Part shown: piece by piece, positions 26,426 through 40,324 of the stretch
How the letters are laid out: each line of letters opens with the position of its first letter
How positions within the stretch are numbered: position 1 is the first letter of the stretch
Assembly: GCA_021018815.1 (NCBI GenBank)
Contig: JAITYX010000002.1
Coordinates: 14,766,342-14,830,341 of the forward strand
From: Talinum fruticosum
Taxonomy: Eukaryota; Streptophyta; Magnoliopsida; Caryophyllales; Talinaceae
Length of the DNA: 64,000 nucleotides
Direction of reading: 5' to 3'
Translations under genes and position numbers: made by a program
Notes under the pieces: model-generated
What the model was told of the DNA's origin: nothing
Database searches by the model: none
The model's input: the letters and a program-made list of their open reading frames with translations, nothing else

Positions 26426-29257
26426 GTAAACTAAAGTGCATTATCTCTCGACTTACGTTCAATTCTTCATTTTCTCACAGTATTATATTATCGGACTTAT
26501 TTGGAGAAAATGACGTATATACAAAAGCTAATCATTTAGATAAACCTTGGAAGACCATTTTATTAGAAAAAAATAATTTCATTTTTGAGAAAAGATGATT
26601 ATCCAGATTTGTGGGGGTTTACTGATGAGAAGGAGACGTATTTGAGTAGAGATGTATGTCCATAAATAGCTGCCTGAAAATTGGGATGACAACCTGTCTG
26701 CCTCACCAGCGACTGTTCCTTCTTTATGTGCAAACGCTACAGTCTCTTTTTTGGGCTTATTCCTTTCAGTCAATCGACAATTTAATTAATTAATTTTAAA
26801 TATGTGATATTCAATCAATAGGGCTTTCTTTCTCACCAGAGCAAAACCACCTTCATCCATTTTTATTTTTTTCCTTCTTTTAATTTTTTAATGTCGACTA
26901 ACACCATTTCCTAAACACTAAACAAATGGACCCGACCCGACTCATACACCAACAGTCCATGACCTCAAATATGTTAACCTAATCAGACCTGTAATTCGAA
27001 TTTATCCTAGTTAATTTTAAAATATATAAATTGACCAAAATTCAAATTGAATAATCCATTTATCTGATTTCATGTGTAAATCATGCATTACTAGTTCTAC
27101 TGTACATGCACAGAAGGTGGAAAGAAGCAGAATTAATTCAGAGCCCTAATAATTACACTGGGAACCTTTTGAAGTGAAGAAAATCCCCAAAATCTAAGGC
27201 ACAAAATCCTCAGCACTGTGGAAAGTTTGCGTTCATTTTCTCTGACAATGTGTTGGATTTTGTTTGGTTTGCATAAGACTAAACAGTGTCCCAACAGCAA
27301 ATTAAAAGTAGGGGGTACATGTCATGTGTATGTAGAATTCTCAAAGTGAGATAGTTTGGATAAAAATACAGGAATTGAATTTCTAGCCAGCCAGCCTCAG
27401 GAAGGACCCCGTATTTTCTTGGCCCACCTTTTTTGCTGTTCAAAAAGTGAGCACTTTCCACAATTTTGGAAAGGCATGCATGCCATTATATATGTTTAGG
27501 TAAATGTCATTTGATCTAAAGTGCAATTAAGATTAGGTTTTATTGCTATATTACCTAATTAATTGAAGGAAAATTTTCAAGGTTTGAAACTAAAATTGAT
27601 GGTTTGACCACTTTTCCTAGCTAGGGTTTTTGGAACAATCTCTTTTGGTAAATTGTATGGATAACATTGATCATAATTTTATATTAGAATTTCATTAACC
27701 CTAATTGGATATTTTGCAGAAGATCCAGAAAGTATCAACATAAAATAAATAATCAAATAAAATTAATCATTGTGATGATATAATGTTATTGCATAACTTT
27801 ATGATCGAAAAAATTTACGGGTTCGATTGTGGTTTGAGTGAAATGATTCATGCATGCATGATTGTTTCATAAAATTGGATGTTTCACTAGGATGTTTACC
27901 TATATGTATGAACCTCACCCTCCTAAAATAAATAAAAAGTCATTTAATGAGCATTAGGTTCGAAAATATTCATTTTTTACTCTTTTTGTGTCATTAAATT
28001 GGCCAAAATGTAATGTATATCATCAAATGGTGGACAAGACTAAGAAAGATTGAGGGAGAACAATCTATGGGAGACACCCAATTTAACAATCTTTTTTTAA
28101 AAAAAAAATTATTTTTATAAACCTTTTTTAATGAGATCTATACGAATATTAACATTGCATTATAAGTTAAAATTTGAAAGGTGGTATGCAGCCAAATGTC
28201 AATTTGATTTTTGCTTTTTATTTTTTTATTTTTTCCCAAAATTTTCAGTGTTGTATGTCTTCTATCTACATGGTTTCAAGCAACTTAGGCCTATCTAAAT
28301 GTAAAAGCCCTTTTAACTATTAACAAACAAGGAAGACAAAGGCAAAAAACAAAAAAAAAAAAAAAAGAACTGAACCCAAATGTGTTACATCTGAAATATA
28401 GCTTCCGAGTAAAATCATGATCAAGTAATTGGATAGGTTAGGTTCATACAGGAGTGGACGCACCACTTCCTGTCATTTCCAGAGTCACATCTTTCCTTTT
28501 ATAATTATATATCTCATCAGCGACTTTCATGTATGATGACTTTCAGCTACAACTTATCAATATTCTAAATTCAATATAATTTTAGACGAGAATAAATTAC
28601 ATTCAAACGTGTCTCGATTAGAAAAGTAGAGGTCATTATGAATTATACACGCAAAAGAACATTTACAATTTTCATACTGGTTAGGGTATCTTTTTGTTTC
28701 TTTGACGAACTTATACGTGTCTTATATTTTAATTATTAAAAAATCATTATCAACATAACTCGCTTTTTGTTTTGATTAGATGTTCCTTCTCGAATATATA
28801 TACGCGCAATATTATATGTACTTCATAGATTATATATAATTAGATAGTGAAGAATAATTTAAGTAAATGTGTATGAAATTAAATGGAATGTCAACTAGAT
28901 CATGATACATTGCACCTATTTTAAGGAAAGCTCCAAAGAAGGGCCTTTAGCTAATAAGGAAGGTGCAAAAAAGGTGCCCCCAAGGATGCATAGAATAGAG
29001 ATCATATAGTAATAGTCCCAAGTCTCTTTAGGGATGTGCTTGCTTTAGAAACATCATGTATTGTTTAGTGCACCTAGAGAGACAAGGCATCATCCACAAA
29101 TGTGTTAATTATATGCAAAATTAAAGATCACATATCAGATGCTTTAGACATCACATGCAACACCATCATCATGTTATCACAAATTTTAATTAATATAGTA
29201 CTAACTTAGAGAAGCATAATTAATTATAATCGTAATTTCCACGTAGGATATATAGAC

Positions 29258-29382
29258 CCCGTTCAATTTAGTTGTAAAGAGTTATAAAAAGGTGTAAGAT
29301 AATTGTAAAGTTAGTTATAAAAAATTATAAGCGAGTTGCAAATAGTTGTAATGCAGCGAGTTAAAGTTATATGAAATAGGGT
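29258..29382. mobile_element. Possible short MITE, related to sequence at 36876-37015
   Basis: The block begins GACCCCGTTCAATTTAG and ends ATATGAAATAGGGTC, so its ends are weak inverted repeats (GACCC/GGGTC). The inside is made of GTTATAAAAA/GTTGTAA-like words. The same words recur at 36876-37015. No target-site duplication is clear. Confidence 0.4.
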
Positions 29383-32014
29383 CATTGCATAAGATTTTAT
29401 TATCAGTACACTTTTCCATCAATGATTTTTTTGGGTTTATATGAGTCACAAAATACAGTACAATATAATGAAAAAGAGAAAAACCGAACATATGACTTAA
29501 TGTACCTAGAAACTCAATCTCGACCATTAATCATTTTCCCATCAGAATAATGCATGAATACACCCCATAAGACACCCTTTTCCTTAGAGAAGGGGTTTTA
29601 TATAACTTTGTTGTACCCCAAAAAAGAACTCCTAGAATATAATAAAGGGAAATTGACATGAAAGACTACCAAGGTCACCTGATATGCCAAAATTCTTTTG
29701 CATCTTCAGTACAATGGATATATTCTCCTGAAAGTTTTTTTAAATATATATATATGTGTCACTGAGGGTATCAACTTCTCTCTGTGTCTATATATATATC
29801 TTAAAAGTATCATGAAATTTAAAGGCCCTTTACGAGGAGGAGCACATAGAGAGAATTTTAAAATCTAGGGCTTACTTAATTATGAGTGCTTCTCCTTTTC
29901 TATTTTATGGTACTTAAAGTCAGTGTACTGCCCAACAAAACAGGTACAAGATGCCCACCTACCCTCTTGCTTGAGCTCAGCTAAGTTACAAAATTTTTAT
30001 TTATATGCATTTTTTTTTATAATATAAGTATAACCAGGCACTTTGAGCCTGATACCTCATGTTTCAATTGCAATAATATTCCCTAGCTCTAACTTTCAAA
30101 CTTATATATAAAATAAATAAAATATATATAAAATAAATAAACAAAATGTTGCACTTCTCAACGGTGCCTAACCAGAAAGAAAATATGTAGGGAGACAGAT
30201 AGCTTAAGGTCACATATAGGCCTAGCTTGTCCCATTTTCTAAATAAAAAAATCAATCATGGTATAAAATGTACAAACCATGGAATACATGCAGCCTCTTA
30301 TGTTTGATACCTGAAATTCTTCTTATATATGATACATTGATAGAGAAAGAGATATAAGAAATATGCAGAAAATGTTATGTTCAATAATTCGATACATGAG
30401 ATATTCGAAGAAATCCTCTCCTTCCTCTCAAAATTTAGCTTAAGGTGCTGTCACTTCTCAAAATGGATAACTGATTGAATGGATCGAACGAATACAAACG
30501 ATAAGATGAACAATAATGTTACAAACTTACAGAAAACACTTTATGAAAGCTAACATCAAAGAGTAAGAAAACAAGTCCATAAAATCATCAACAAAGACGA
30601 ATGTAAAAAGAAGATATACACAAGATTTGTTCGCACACAACTGTATAGGTAAGTTCAAGTATGTGTTTAAGCTGAGTAAATATTTAATGAAAATAATGTT
30701 GAATACAGTGCTAATACACAGCAGAGATAGATCAAGGATTAACACAAATTAAAGGATCTTAATTATTTATCAAACTGAAAATGCAAGTATATGTACATAT
30801 TCAGCTTAATGCACAATAATCAAAGATATCTCAGCTACGTGAAGAAATAATTGAAGGACTAGAATCCCAGGTACTCAAACTGTATGACTGTCTTTACTGA
30901 CATACAATATAATTACAATTACAGAAGTTAATTTTTCTTGCAGTGGTGGATTAAACATATATAGTGATGATTCCTTCGCATGTGCAATATGTACTGCATG
31001 GTGGGCTCGTGAAGGGGTACTCCAGGCTAAGGGTTGTGGTCAAGACCTTTTGTTATCTGTTGGTGCAAACCCTATCATGGCTGGTTAATAAACTATAAAC
31101 ACCCTTTAATTACCTTATGCCTCACACATTGATAACTTAATTAGCTCGATTATTGGAGATTATAATATCTAGGGATTTAATTCCCTCGGGCTGAAAGCAC
31201 ATGTCAATAACCAATCTACATCTAGTGAGACATTGCGACTATCAAAAAGAGCGAACACGAAAGAAAAACCAGTCCGATGAAAGTAATGCATGTCATTTAT
31301 CGATCTCATTCAAAGACTAATTGATTTATAACGGTAACTGATATGGTTATATTTTTGGTGTTACATACAGATATATGTGTATGAATGAGAAAGTGCCGCG
31401 TGACTATGCTTAACTTTAGTAATAAAAAATAAGACAGGGCATGCATGCATGAAGGCTAGGAAGAACCAAACAAAAGCTGGTCATATATTAATCTAATCAG
31501 TCTGAAATCTGATTATATATATAATTATGTACTAATTATGATTAACTTAAGCCGGCAAAGAAACAGATAAGAGGCCAAAAGTGTGCTTAGGGGTTGATAA
31601 ACAAAAACAAAACCAACTAAGCAAAGATTAATTAGCATAAAGTACTGAAATTAAAGGAGAAGACAAAAGACTCCTGCAAATTGAAATCCAACACCAAGCA
31701 AAGCCATACACATATTAAAATCAAGGGACAAAGATTGCATAGCATACATACAATAAAACTGATCTCCAACAATATCATTAATTATATAATTAAAAAGTTA
31801 ATGAAAAGGATTAATCATCAAGAAGAAGACATAAGAGAGACAAGATCAAATAATTCAGCCATTGGAATTATTAACAAATTGGGTCTGTCCTTCATTGTCT
31901 TCTGTGCTCCTTGGAGACAAAACAACCAATAATAATTTGCAAAAACATGCACATATTTGGGGGTGAGAATTAAGGGAGAGAAATTGAAACAACTTGATTA
32001 AGATGGAACCCTAA

Positions 32015-33423
32015 TTAAGGCCTTGGATATGGGAAGAATTGCATACCAGGCAAGAAGGCATTAAAAGGAGCAGAGTATAAGGAGGGAGGAGAAGGGTAGA
32101 GTAGATTTGCACCACTTGAATTAGGAGGAGGAGGAGGGGAGCCAGGGCAGCGGCTGTGGCGGTGGTGATGGTGGCGGCGATATCGAACTGGTGGTGGTGG
32201 AATTGCTGCTGCTGGGTGTCGCTGGTTGCAGCCGAGGAGCTCTCGCCGCCACCCGTGCCGCTGGTGGTGGGGCCCTGATCATAGAGGATCCCCTTGAAAA
32301 CATGCCCTCCTACGTTGATTGAGGTTTGATATGCATATTGATCCACCACATTGTCCTCCGAGCTCACCCTTATACATCTGAATGTTGCCAATGAGTTCAC
32401 CTCCGCCGGAAAATTCCCCCTTCTACCCCTGCAAATTAAAATTAATTTAATACCCAAATATTTAAACGAAATCCCCATCATCCTCAGAAAAAAGTTCTAA
32501 AAATATATCAAAAATCGACCAGGCTGGTAACAGAAAAACCTCAGTAGGAGCCATTGTTTCATACTTTGAATTGAAAAAATAAATTAGACAAAAGCAGTAG
32601 ATTAGGGTTTGGTGGAATAGTGAAAATGAACAGTACTGAGATTAATTGGGAAAAATGGAGAATGCTTGACCTCGTTTCTTTTCTTTTTTTCTTTTTTCAG
32701 ATAAAAGTATGAAGATAAAATCAAGATCTATGCTTATTATTTGATGTTACAATAGAGGAAAACGATATTAATGTCCTTGTCTATATATCCATTTTCTCCC
32801 AAGAAAAAGAAAAGAAAAAGGGAGAAGAAAAAAGGCTTCAGAGAAAGAGATGAAAAGCGAAACAGTAGTTCGAGAAAGAGAGATGGAGAGAGAAGAAGAA
32901 GGAAGAATTGAAGTACAATAATTAGGGTTTACCAAGAACAGTAAAATTCAAGTACCATAAAATCACTGTCACAAATAAAGATATATAGTTACCATGGCAA
33001 AATACAAAGAACCCACTTAATTCACATAGAATTATTTTTAAAAAAAGGATATAATTAATCAAAATCAAAGTAATTAAGTTCATTACCTGCTGAGGAAGGG
33101 CTACGGTGGAAGTGGTGGAGACTTGCACTGGTACTTCTAGAAAGAGAGAGTGGGAGGGCTAGGTGGTGCCCGTGGTAGTCCGCCGCCGGGAGCAGAAGCT
33201 GGTGGTGGTGGTGGAGCTGCTGCTGCTGGTGGCGCTGGCGGCGGCGGGCAACCGGAACCCACGTGCTCTTCACGTGAGTGTGGCACTGAAACCCTCGGCT
33301 CTTGCAACACGTCCTGCACCTCATGTGTACACAGTCCCTCTTGGCTTTGTTCCCGCAGTCTTGGCAGCTCGTGGTCCCGCCTCCTCCGCCGCCGCTTCCA
33401 CTGCTTCCCGTCGACGATCTCAT
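32015..33423 (-). CDS. SRS: SHI/SRS (STY) family zinc-finger transcription factor, 2 exons, two apparent frameshifts
   Basis: Plant-specific transcription factor family that acts in auxin biosynthesis and organ (gynoecium, stamen, lateral root) development. Exon 1 is 33423-33087 and exon 2 is 32428-32015, about 250 residues if two missing bases are allowed for. The RING-like finger near the N-terminus is complete: [20 protein letters not shown] with the following [19 protein letters not shown]. Exon 2 encodes the IGGH region ([20 protein letters not shown]) and the family's C-terminal signature ([20 protein letters not shown]). The short N-terminus and FPAEV segment resemble SRS3/SRS5-like members. 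Two one-base losses break the frame: a five-base run at 32416-32420 just before NFPAEV, and a four-base run at 32136-32139 before the C-terminal signature. Without them exon 2 is one continuous frame. The region between is rich in Ser, Thr, Gln and Ala. Confidence 0.9.
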
Positions 33424-36400
33424 CGATATCTCCCACTATTTAACTTCTAACTAATTACTCATCATTAATTTGGTTTTTCTCTTTTTCAATTAATTATTGA
33501 TAATTATATTTTCGCATTTACATCAGCCGCAGATAATCTGAGGTTTTGTGCAACAACTGACAACATTTTATGTTGTTGGGAGCGAGCGAGGTGGGTTATG
33601 ATAATTGAGGTGGTGGGGGATTAGAAGAGGATCTAATGGCGTATTTAATTAACAGTACTATTATTTGAGCATATGGGATGTCTTTAATTTTTTAGGTTTT
33701 ATATACCCAAAAAGAGAAAAAGAATGATCAATAGTAGAAAAATAAAATAGAGGTGCTGGGGGTTTTCTGGCCTTTTGGTGGGGGACAGAGGAGATCTTTC
33801 AATTGTCAATCATGATCTGAATAGTAATTGGAGCATGATTGATGATCATCATGGGTTTAGAGAGAGAGAGAGAGAGAGGGAAGAAGAAGAGAGAGAAAGC
33901 TAGCCAGAGCACACAGAGAAGGAAGAAGAGGAGGAGAAGGTGGGGATTCAAAGTTCAAAGAGAACAGGTAGCTCACAGTCTCCAAAGAGAATAGCGAAAT
34001 TGGCTAAGTGATAGTCGTCCTACTACTACTACTAGTCTTTATCTGTTACCCAGAAATAACCCCCAGCTCAGCTCAGCTCAGCTCAGATCAGATAGCTAGC
34101 TTTTGGCTCTGTTCTCCTGCTTTATTAGTTTCTCTCTCTGCAAGTCACGCTTGCTATTCCATTCCTCTCTCTAAAAAGTTATACGGGTTTCTTCTTTCTT
34201 TCTTTCTTTCTTTTTTTCCTTTAACTTGTTTGGTTTTGTCCTGTTTTCCCGGAAAAAGTCTTTATTTTTTGACCCTACGCTGAGCGAGGGGGTGAACTCA
34301 ACTGTGATATGTGACTGTGATGATGGTGAAGAAAAGATAGAGAGAGCGACGTCGAATATTGAAATTCATTATAATGTTCCAAAATCATAAAGATATTAGC
34401 GGTATTTTTTATTTTACATTAAAAAATAAAATTTATTTGTATTTTATATTTATTTATATTTTTGAATGTTCATTCATTTTTTATTTAACAATTTAATTTT
34501 ATTCGTCTATGTTTGTTTATGTTCATTTACGCTTATTTTCACTTTTTATATTCATTTTTATTTATATTTCTGGTTATGTGGATTAGTTCGAACATACCCT
34601 AACTTAACTAAATACTCATATAGGTTCTTTTCAACTTATTATAGGTAATTTATCACTGATTTGTGTTTATAAGTGCTGAGAATAATTTAGTAATATTGAT
34701 AAGTGCTAATCGGGGTGTATGAGTATTGATCAAATATAGGGAAGTTATAACGATTAAGTGCTTATAAGTAGTGATGAGTGTAAATTATTATTGACAGCGG
34801 CTATCAGTATTGAATACTAGTGATAGTAATTATAATAATTTGAAAAGAATATGTCATACGATATGAAAAAGTGCTTTAATTGGTTCTAAAAGTTTATTGA
34901 TTGTATATTATCTATTAAATTTTTTAAAACGTTTCATGATAAAACAAATTAAAATTTAATATAATTTGCACAAAAAATATTCTATAAAAAAACTAAGAAA
35001 AATAGTGAGATTTGGAACTCACCCTGTTATCTATTAGAATAGTTCCTTCACCTGTTTGATTATAAATATAATCCTAACGACAGACACGATCTATTTATTG
35101 AAGTATATTTATTAAAATATATTATAATATCGCTCCGTACATATCATAAATTTAAATAAATTGATGCATTATTTAAAAATTTAAACCATCAAATAATATT
35201 GAAATAAAAAGATTTGATCTTTAATAAAAATGGACATCCCCGCTGGATGTTTTGGCGTATCAATAATCAAACTGAACAGTATTGTAAATTATAGGGCTTT
35301 TTTCTATCAAAAAAAAATAATAATAGGGCTTTTTGATGTGAGATATTAGGCTTCCAGTCCTCCCAATAGAAGTACTGCTAACTAGATTTAGTTCACAGTA
35401 CCATTATTTTTCTCATTTCCATTTTCTATGTTCATGTTATATATTCCCATCAGTTTTAAAATGTTTGTCGCTTTAAAGTTATAAAAGAATATCAAGAAAA
35501 ATTTGATCTATCTTCAAAGGTGTAATTAAGTCCTGATTCAACATAAGTTTAGAGAAGAAAATCGAGCTGTAAATTGGGTCGTTAAATTTAGTCTTTGTAT
35601 ATCTTCTAATTTAGTTTGGATGTTTATTCCGTCTTCTTCCTTTCTTTTCGTTTTAATGAAGGATAACATAAGTATAACTCTTACGATAACCGTTTAGTTA
35701 TTTTACTTATTTTCACAAAAAAATAATATTAAGGAAAAATAAATTTATGATAATAGTTATGTTAAAAGATCAAGTTTTTACAATATTTAATTAAAAATGA
35801 AGAAAATTAATGAAAAAAGGAGAGAAAAAAGCAATTAATAAATACAAAATTAGTAAACTGTCATTAATATATTACTGGAAGTGTAAAATAATAGATATTA
35901 TAAAACAAAAAATATTAGTTAAAATGACATGTATTTTAAAATAGAACAAGTATGTACACACCAAGTTAACGATTGATTTTGTATGGGAGAAATCCTCATT
36001 TGTAAAATTTAATATGCGGTATTAAAAAAATTATTATTGATAGAAGAGTTTTGAGTTAAGAATCTTTTTATCCGGCTTTAACCTAAATTAAATATATTTA
36101 TATTAAATAATTTAAATTATTATAATTAATAATTTAGGTAAATTTTTAAATGTTTATGGGAGTATATACTCTATTAAACTCACAAAATTTCCCTTATGTT
36201 CCGTTCGTCCAACTATTTGTTAACACGAGGCGATGAATAGATACTCCTATATATATATATATATAAAAGACGTTGTAAACACTCTGCGTAATTTCATAAT
36301 TAATCATGCAGATTTTCACTCGTTCAATACATGATATATGAATTTTAAAATTAGGAAAAAAACAAAATAAGGTGAAAATGCTGGAAAAAGATAATTTAAA

Positions 36401-39400
36401 TAATAGGTAAATAGACTAGATAATGTATGAAAGTAGACAGGTGCCTGGCTCCATAATGGACAAGTAAACCTGGATTATTACTAATTTAAAGCTAATTAAG
36501 CTTTAAAACTAAAAGCAATAGTTGGCACGCATTCTCTGTGTTTATCATTATCTGCACATGCACCCTTCTCACTTATATTTTCTATTAATCCTTCCTTAAG
36601 CTCACCCTAATCTTCTCGGAACCCTCTTGTCTTCTGCAGATACAAGAGAGAGAGACACTTGTTTAAAAAAAAAAAAAAGGAAAAGATAGAATCCACGTGT
36701 TTAACATAGACTTTCTTCCTAATTAAAAAATTTCTTAATGGTAACCATCAGTTAACTTAACTGGTAAAGTTATTAATCTATAACTCAATATCTAATGTAA
36801 ATCCTGTCTATATCAACCTTTTACACCTCTTTTAATCTTTAAAAAAATTTAAAAAAAGTTATTAGGCCATATTGTAAGAAGTTGTAAGAGTCAGTAAAGA
36901 GTTATAAGCGTAAAAAAGTTGTAATAAGGAAAAAGGAATTATAATTCAGAGTTGTAAAAAAGTTATAAAAAGTTATAAAGGGTTGTAAAAAATATAAGAA
37001 TTTGTAAATCTGTAAGGTAAACTTAAATATGAAAGAGGATCTTTAAATGGAAGATGCATAATATTAGGCATTTTATTTTCTACACTTTTTTTTTTGACAG
37101 ACCCAAGCAAACTGTGCTTTCGAGGCCCAGTTGAGGTACAAACTACCATGACGTTGTTTATGTAAGGTCCAACTACCCTAAGGGAAGGGAGTATTGGTTT
37201 CGAAGACAAATTTTGGTTTTATCCTCCCCCAAAAAAAAGAGAAAAAACAAAACAAAAAGATAAAATTGAATAAATTCTACTCAATATAACATTTCATTGT
37301 TTCTCTCTATGTCTCTCAAAAAGAGTCGCCTAGGCTTACCCCCATGGTAGGTTTCAAGTCTGCCTTGGTGCTTATACGTCTCACTACAATTCTTTTTTAA
37401 AAATATTAATATAAATTTACAGGCCGATTTTGCTTAAACAAACAAAAAATTATGTGACCCTCATCACATAAATTCAACCTTGACTGGACTGGTTCCTTTT
37501 CCATACTAACCGCCACGAGAAGAATACGACATTTTTTAAATTGAAACCTAAGCATGAATGGGGTGTGACATCTTGAAATAAAAGATGAGTGACTCCAATA
37601 GAAAGTATATACGACCTCACTCACAGTTGAGCTATCACCTCATTCGCTTCTTGCTCCGTGGTTTGGATAATACATTGATGATAATTCATAATTCCAATTC
37701 TAGGAGGCAACTTTGTCATATCTTGTCCGCTTTTATTCGTCATTATGCTACACAAATCCGCGTGATTTTGAAACAGAGTATTTGAAAGCGTAGAATTCGA
37801 GTGTGGAGAAAGAAAACCAGGATACCAAAACGTACAGATTCCAAGTCAAATGGGGCCAAACAGGTCGGACCTTGTCCGAATCTGATTGATCCAAATGGGC
37901 AGAATACACTAGACACATGTATATGGGTCCAATGTGGGCTGAAAATGCTAGCCAGCCTATAAGAAAACCCCAACATTCTCTGTCAATCATAGTTATTGGT
38001 AGGCTCCTAAGCACGGTTATACAATTAGCTTTCTAAGGAGGAAAAAGGTGCCAAAGCATCATCAATTTAGTGTCACATCCATGTAGCAAGAAAAATGCCA
38101 AAAAATTAGTGTCATTGTCACAATTAGCGATCTATAAGTGGATGGTGGTGGAAATTTGTCATCACGAAAATGGTTCTTTTCTAGCCAAATAAATTTAGCG
38201 TAAGTAGCGTTAAGGTCGTCTTTAGTTTCAAGAGTGACCGATTAGACTTTAAGTTTGAATCATAATGGACTACAGTTCCCCGCATACCACTTACCCCACC
38301 TGAACTACGTTGTCGTATGGGTCAAACCAAGTGAGAACCTCACATATTATGAATGACTTTTCAAATGAATCATATTGTCTAAAAAATTATAACCTGATAA
38401 AAAAAATATTCGATAATTCTTCATATCTAAAAATAGCAATTAAATTAAAAAAATAGCGTAAATAATATATAATTAGTTCGAAATGATGACATATTTACCC
38501 CCATGCACCCTCATGCTCAAGATGAATAATAAGGAAATAGTGGGAGAACATGACGAGATATTCCCACTTTCTCAGTAAACCATAGTTGAAGATGAATGAA
38601 TAACAAGGGGCATGATGAATGGCTTAAAATCAAGAATAAAATAATTTCGAAGGTTCCTCCCAATTGGTATGTTGGAAGTTTGGTGCCAACCCTAACTTCT
38701 TGGTGGTTCTTCATAGTAAGGAAGGATGAGTACGTATGCGTCTTGTCTTATCTCTTACGATTCCTATCTCCTATCTCCTATCTCCTCGGTACACAAATTT
38801 CATATTACTACCACTTCCCCCACCCCCTCCCCCACAAAAAAAATAAAAATAAAAAAATCGAGTACCAACTCCCTCCTCCATAACACACGATGATAACTAC
38901 CAAAAAAAAAAGCTTAATAAAGAAGGTTAGACTTCAGCAAACTAAGGGGTCATTTAAAATTATATATTTTTAAATAGAAATAAAAATAAAAATAAAGAAA
39001 AACGAATATAAACAAATAAAAAACAACATTAATCAACATAAATGAGTAATAAAAAGAAAAGAAATAAACAGAAACTAATAGAAATAAACAAAAAATAAAA
39101 ATAGACAATAGATTATATGTCACTTGGAACAGGTTCTAAATTTGTGTCCATATCTACAATGTCCTGTTACAAATTGATATGTAGAGCACCAAATTTAAAT
39201 TCATATCTATAGCGTTATGTTTCAGACTTAAATGAAGTGTGGATCATGTATTACTTACCAACATGTACTAGCAGTCACCAAGCCCAACCTAATTCAATAA
39301 AGCCCAAAAACAGTTTGGTTATGGGATTCCACCCTACTTTGCTTATAATTGTTTGGTTAGTTGTCTGGTCGATTAAGGTCCGATTTATACAAAATTTGAC

Positions 39401-40324
39401 AATAGCTTCAAAAAAAGAACCCTAAAAATCTTAAATTACAAAGATTTTAGATTTACAAACCACCCAAATTTTTTTTATCCAAGCAACACAATTTTTTTTT
39501 CAATCCAAGCAACCCAAATATACACTTCACCAAAGTCTGCAAATTCACTGTATACTCTTAGGAGAGGGAGACACAAAGATTAGATACATAAAACTCTATA
39601 TTTTTTCATTCATCCGTCCAACCATCTGTTCACATATGTTTATCCGTCCAACCATCTGTTCATATGATGAGGAACAATACTCCCTGTGAATATCATATAC
39701 TACCTGTGCATATAAGAAGTTATGACAAAAGTCCACCCAAATCCAATAATGCCAAAAAGAAATTTGATCCAAAAGGAGCCGCACATCCATTAAAACTCCA
39801 AAAACAAGGGAGATAGCAAATCAACATCAAGAACTCGCGTTCATTCCATTTTATTTATTTATTTATTTTCGTTTGGTTAAAAAAATAATCATTAACTCAC
39901 ATTTGTTATGAGAATGAGATATATTCACACACCTCCCACATCATGCAAATTCGAATTTCATCATCAGAAATCAAAGAAATCCAGTAAACCAGAAGAGATA
40001 CAGAAATATGAACATAATAACATCCAAGTCTGTCTCTCTCTGCCCTCAAGCAACAAAAGAAGCAAAGAGAGCCCTTGGATGAACATCGAGAATTTACAAG
40101 GATCCAATTCCAACTTTACAATTTTTTCTTTTCTGAAAAGAAAGCAAGTGAAATGATCAAGCTACTAACTACTCACTACCCACTAGATCTAGCAATTAGA
40201 TGAAAGAAAACTAGATCAAATTATTGCCCTAATCATATGATGCGATATATATACTGCTTATGAAGATGATGATGATGAGAGAAAGCCAATCAAGCAAGGC
40301 CCATAATCAAGATCTGATTCTGAT
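33424..40324. other. Intergenic region
   Basis: The first kilobase is the SRS leader and promoter, with GA repeats (about 33858-33880), a short CTCAG tandem (about 34066-34085) and a TTTC tandem (about 34191-34212). The rest is AT-rich with a possible SINE (36735-36860) and MITE-like sequence (36876-37015). A short direct repeat (TATCCGTCCAACCATCTGTTC type) lies near 39609-39661. No gene is supported. Confidence 0.6.
36735..36860 (+). repeat. Possible degenerate SINE
   Basis: TTAACTTAACTGGTAAAG resembles an A box. About 45 bases later TGTAAATCC resembles the end of a B box. It ends in an A-rich tail (TTTAAAAAAATTTAAAAAAA). Boundaries are approximate. Confidence 0.35.

Larger units (their letters stand above)
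24780..32014. other. Intergenic region
   Basis: About 7 kb without a supported gene. It contains the upstream region of the V-ATPase gene, a Mutator-like MITE (25076-25355), a SINE (about 26268-26425) and a possible short MITE (29258-29382). The rest is AT-rich sequence with no recognisable features. The last part, close to 32014, is likely SRS 3' UTR. Confidence 0.6.

Noticed and set aside
28990..29100. Possible miRNA-like inverted repeat around AAGTCTCTTTAGGG and CCTAGAGAGAC
   Set aside because: Pairing is short and interrupted, and neither arm resembles a known plant miRNA.
33137..33450. Overlapping ORFs of about 95-99 codons over SRS exon 1
   Set aside because: They are alternate frames of a GC-rich exon. 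The frame with the zinc-binding Cys and His residues is the real one.
36436..36456. TGCCTGGCTCC, the first 11 bases of miR160
   Set aside because: The remaining bases do not match, and there is no complementary arm nearby to form a precursor hairpin.
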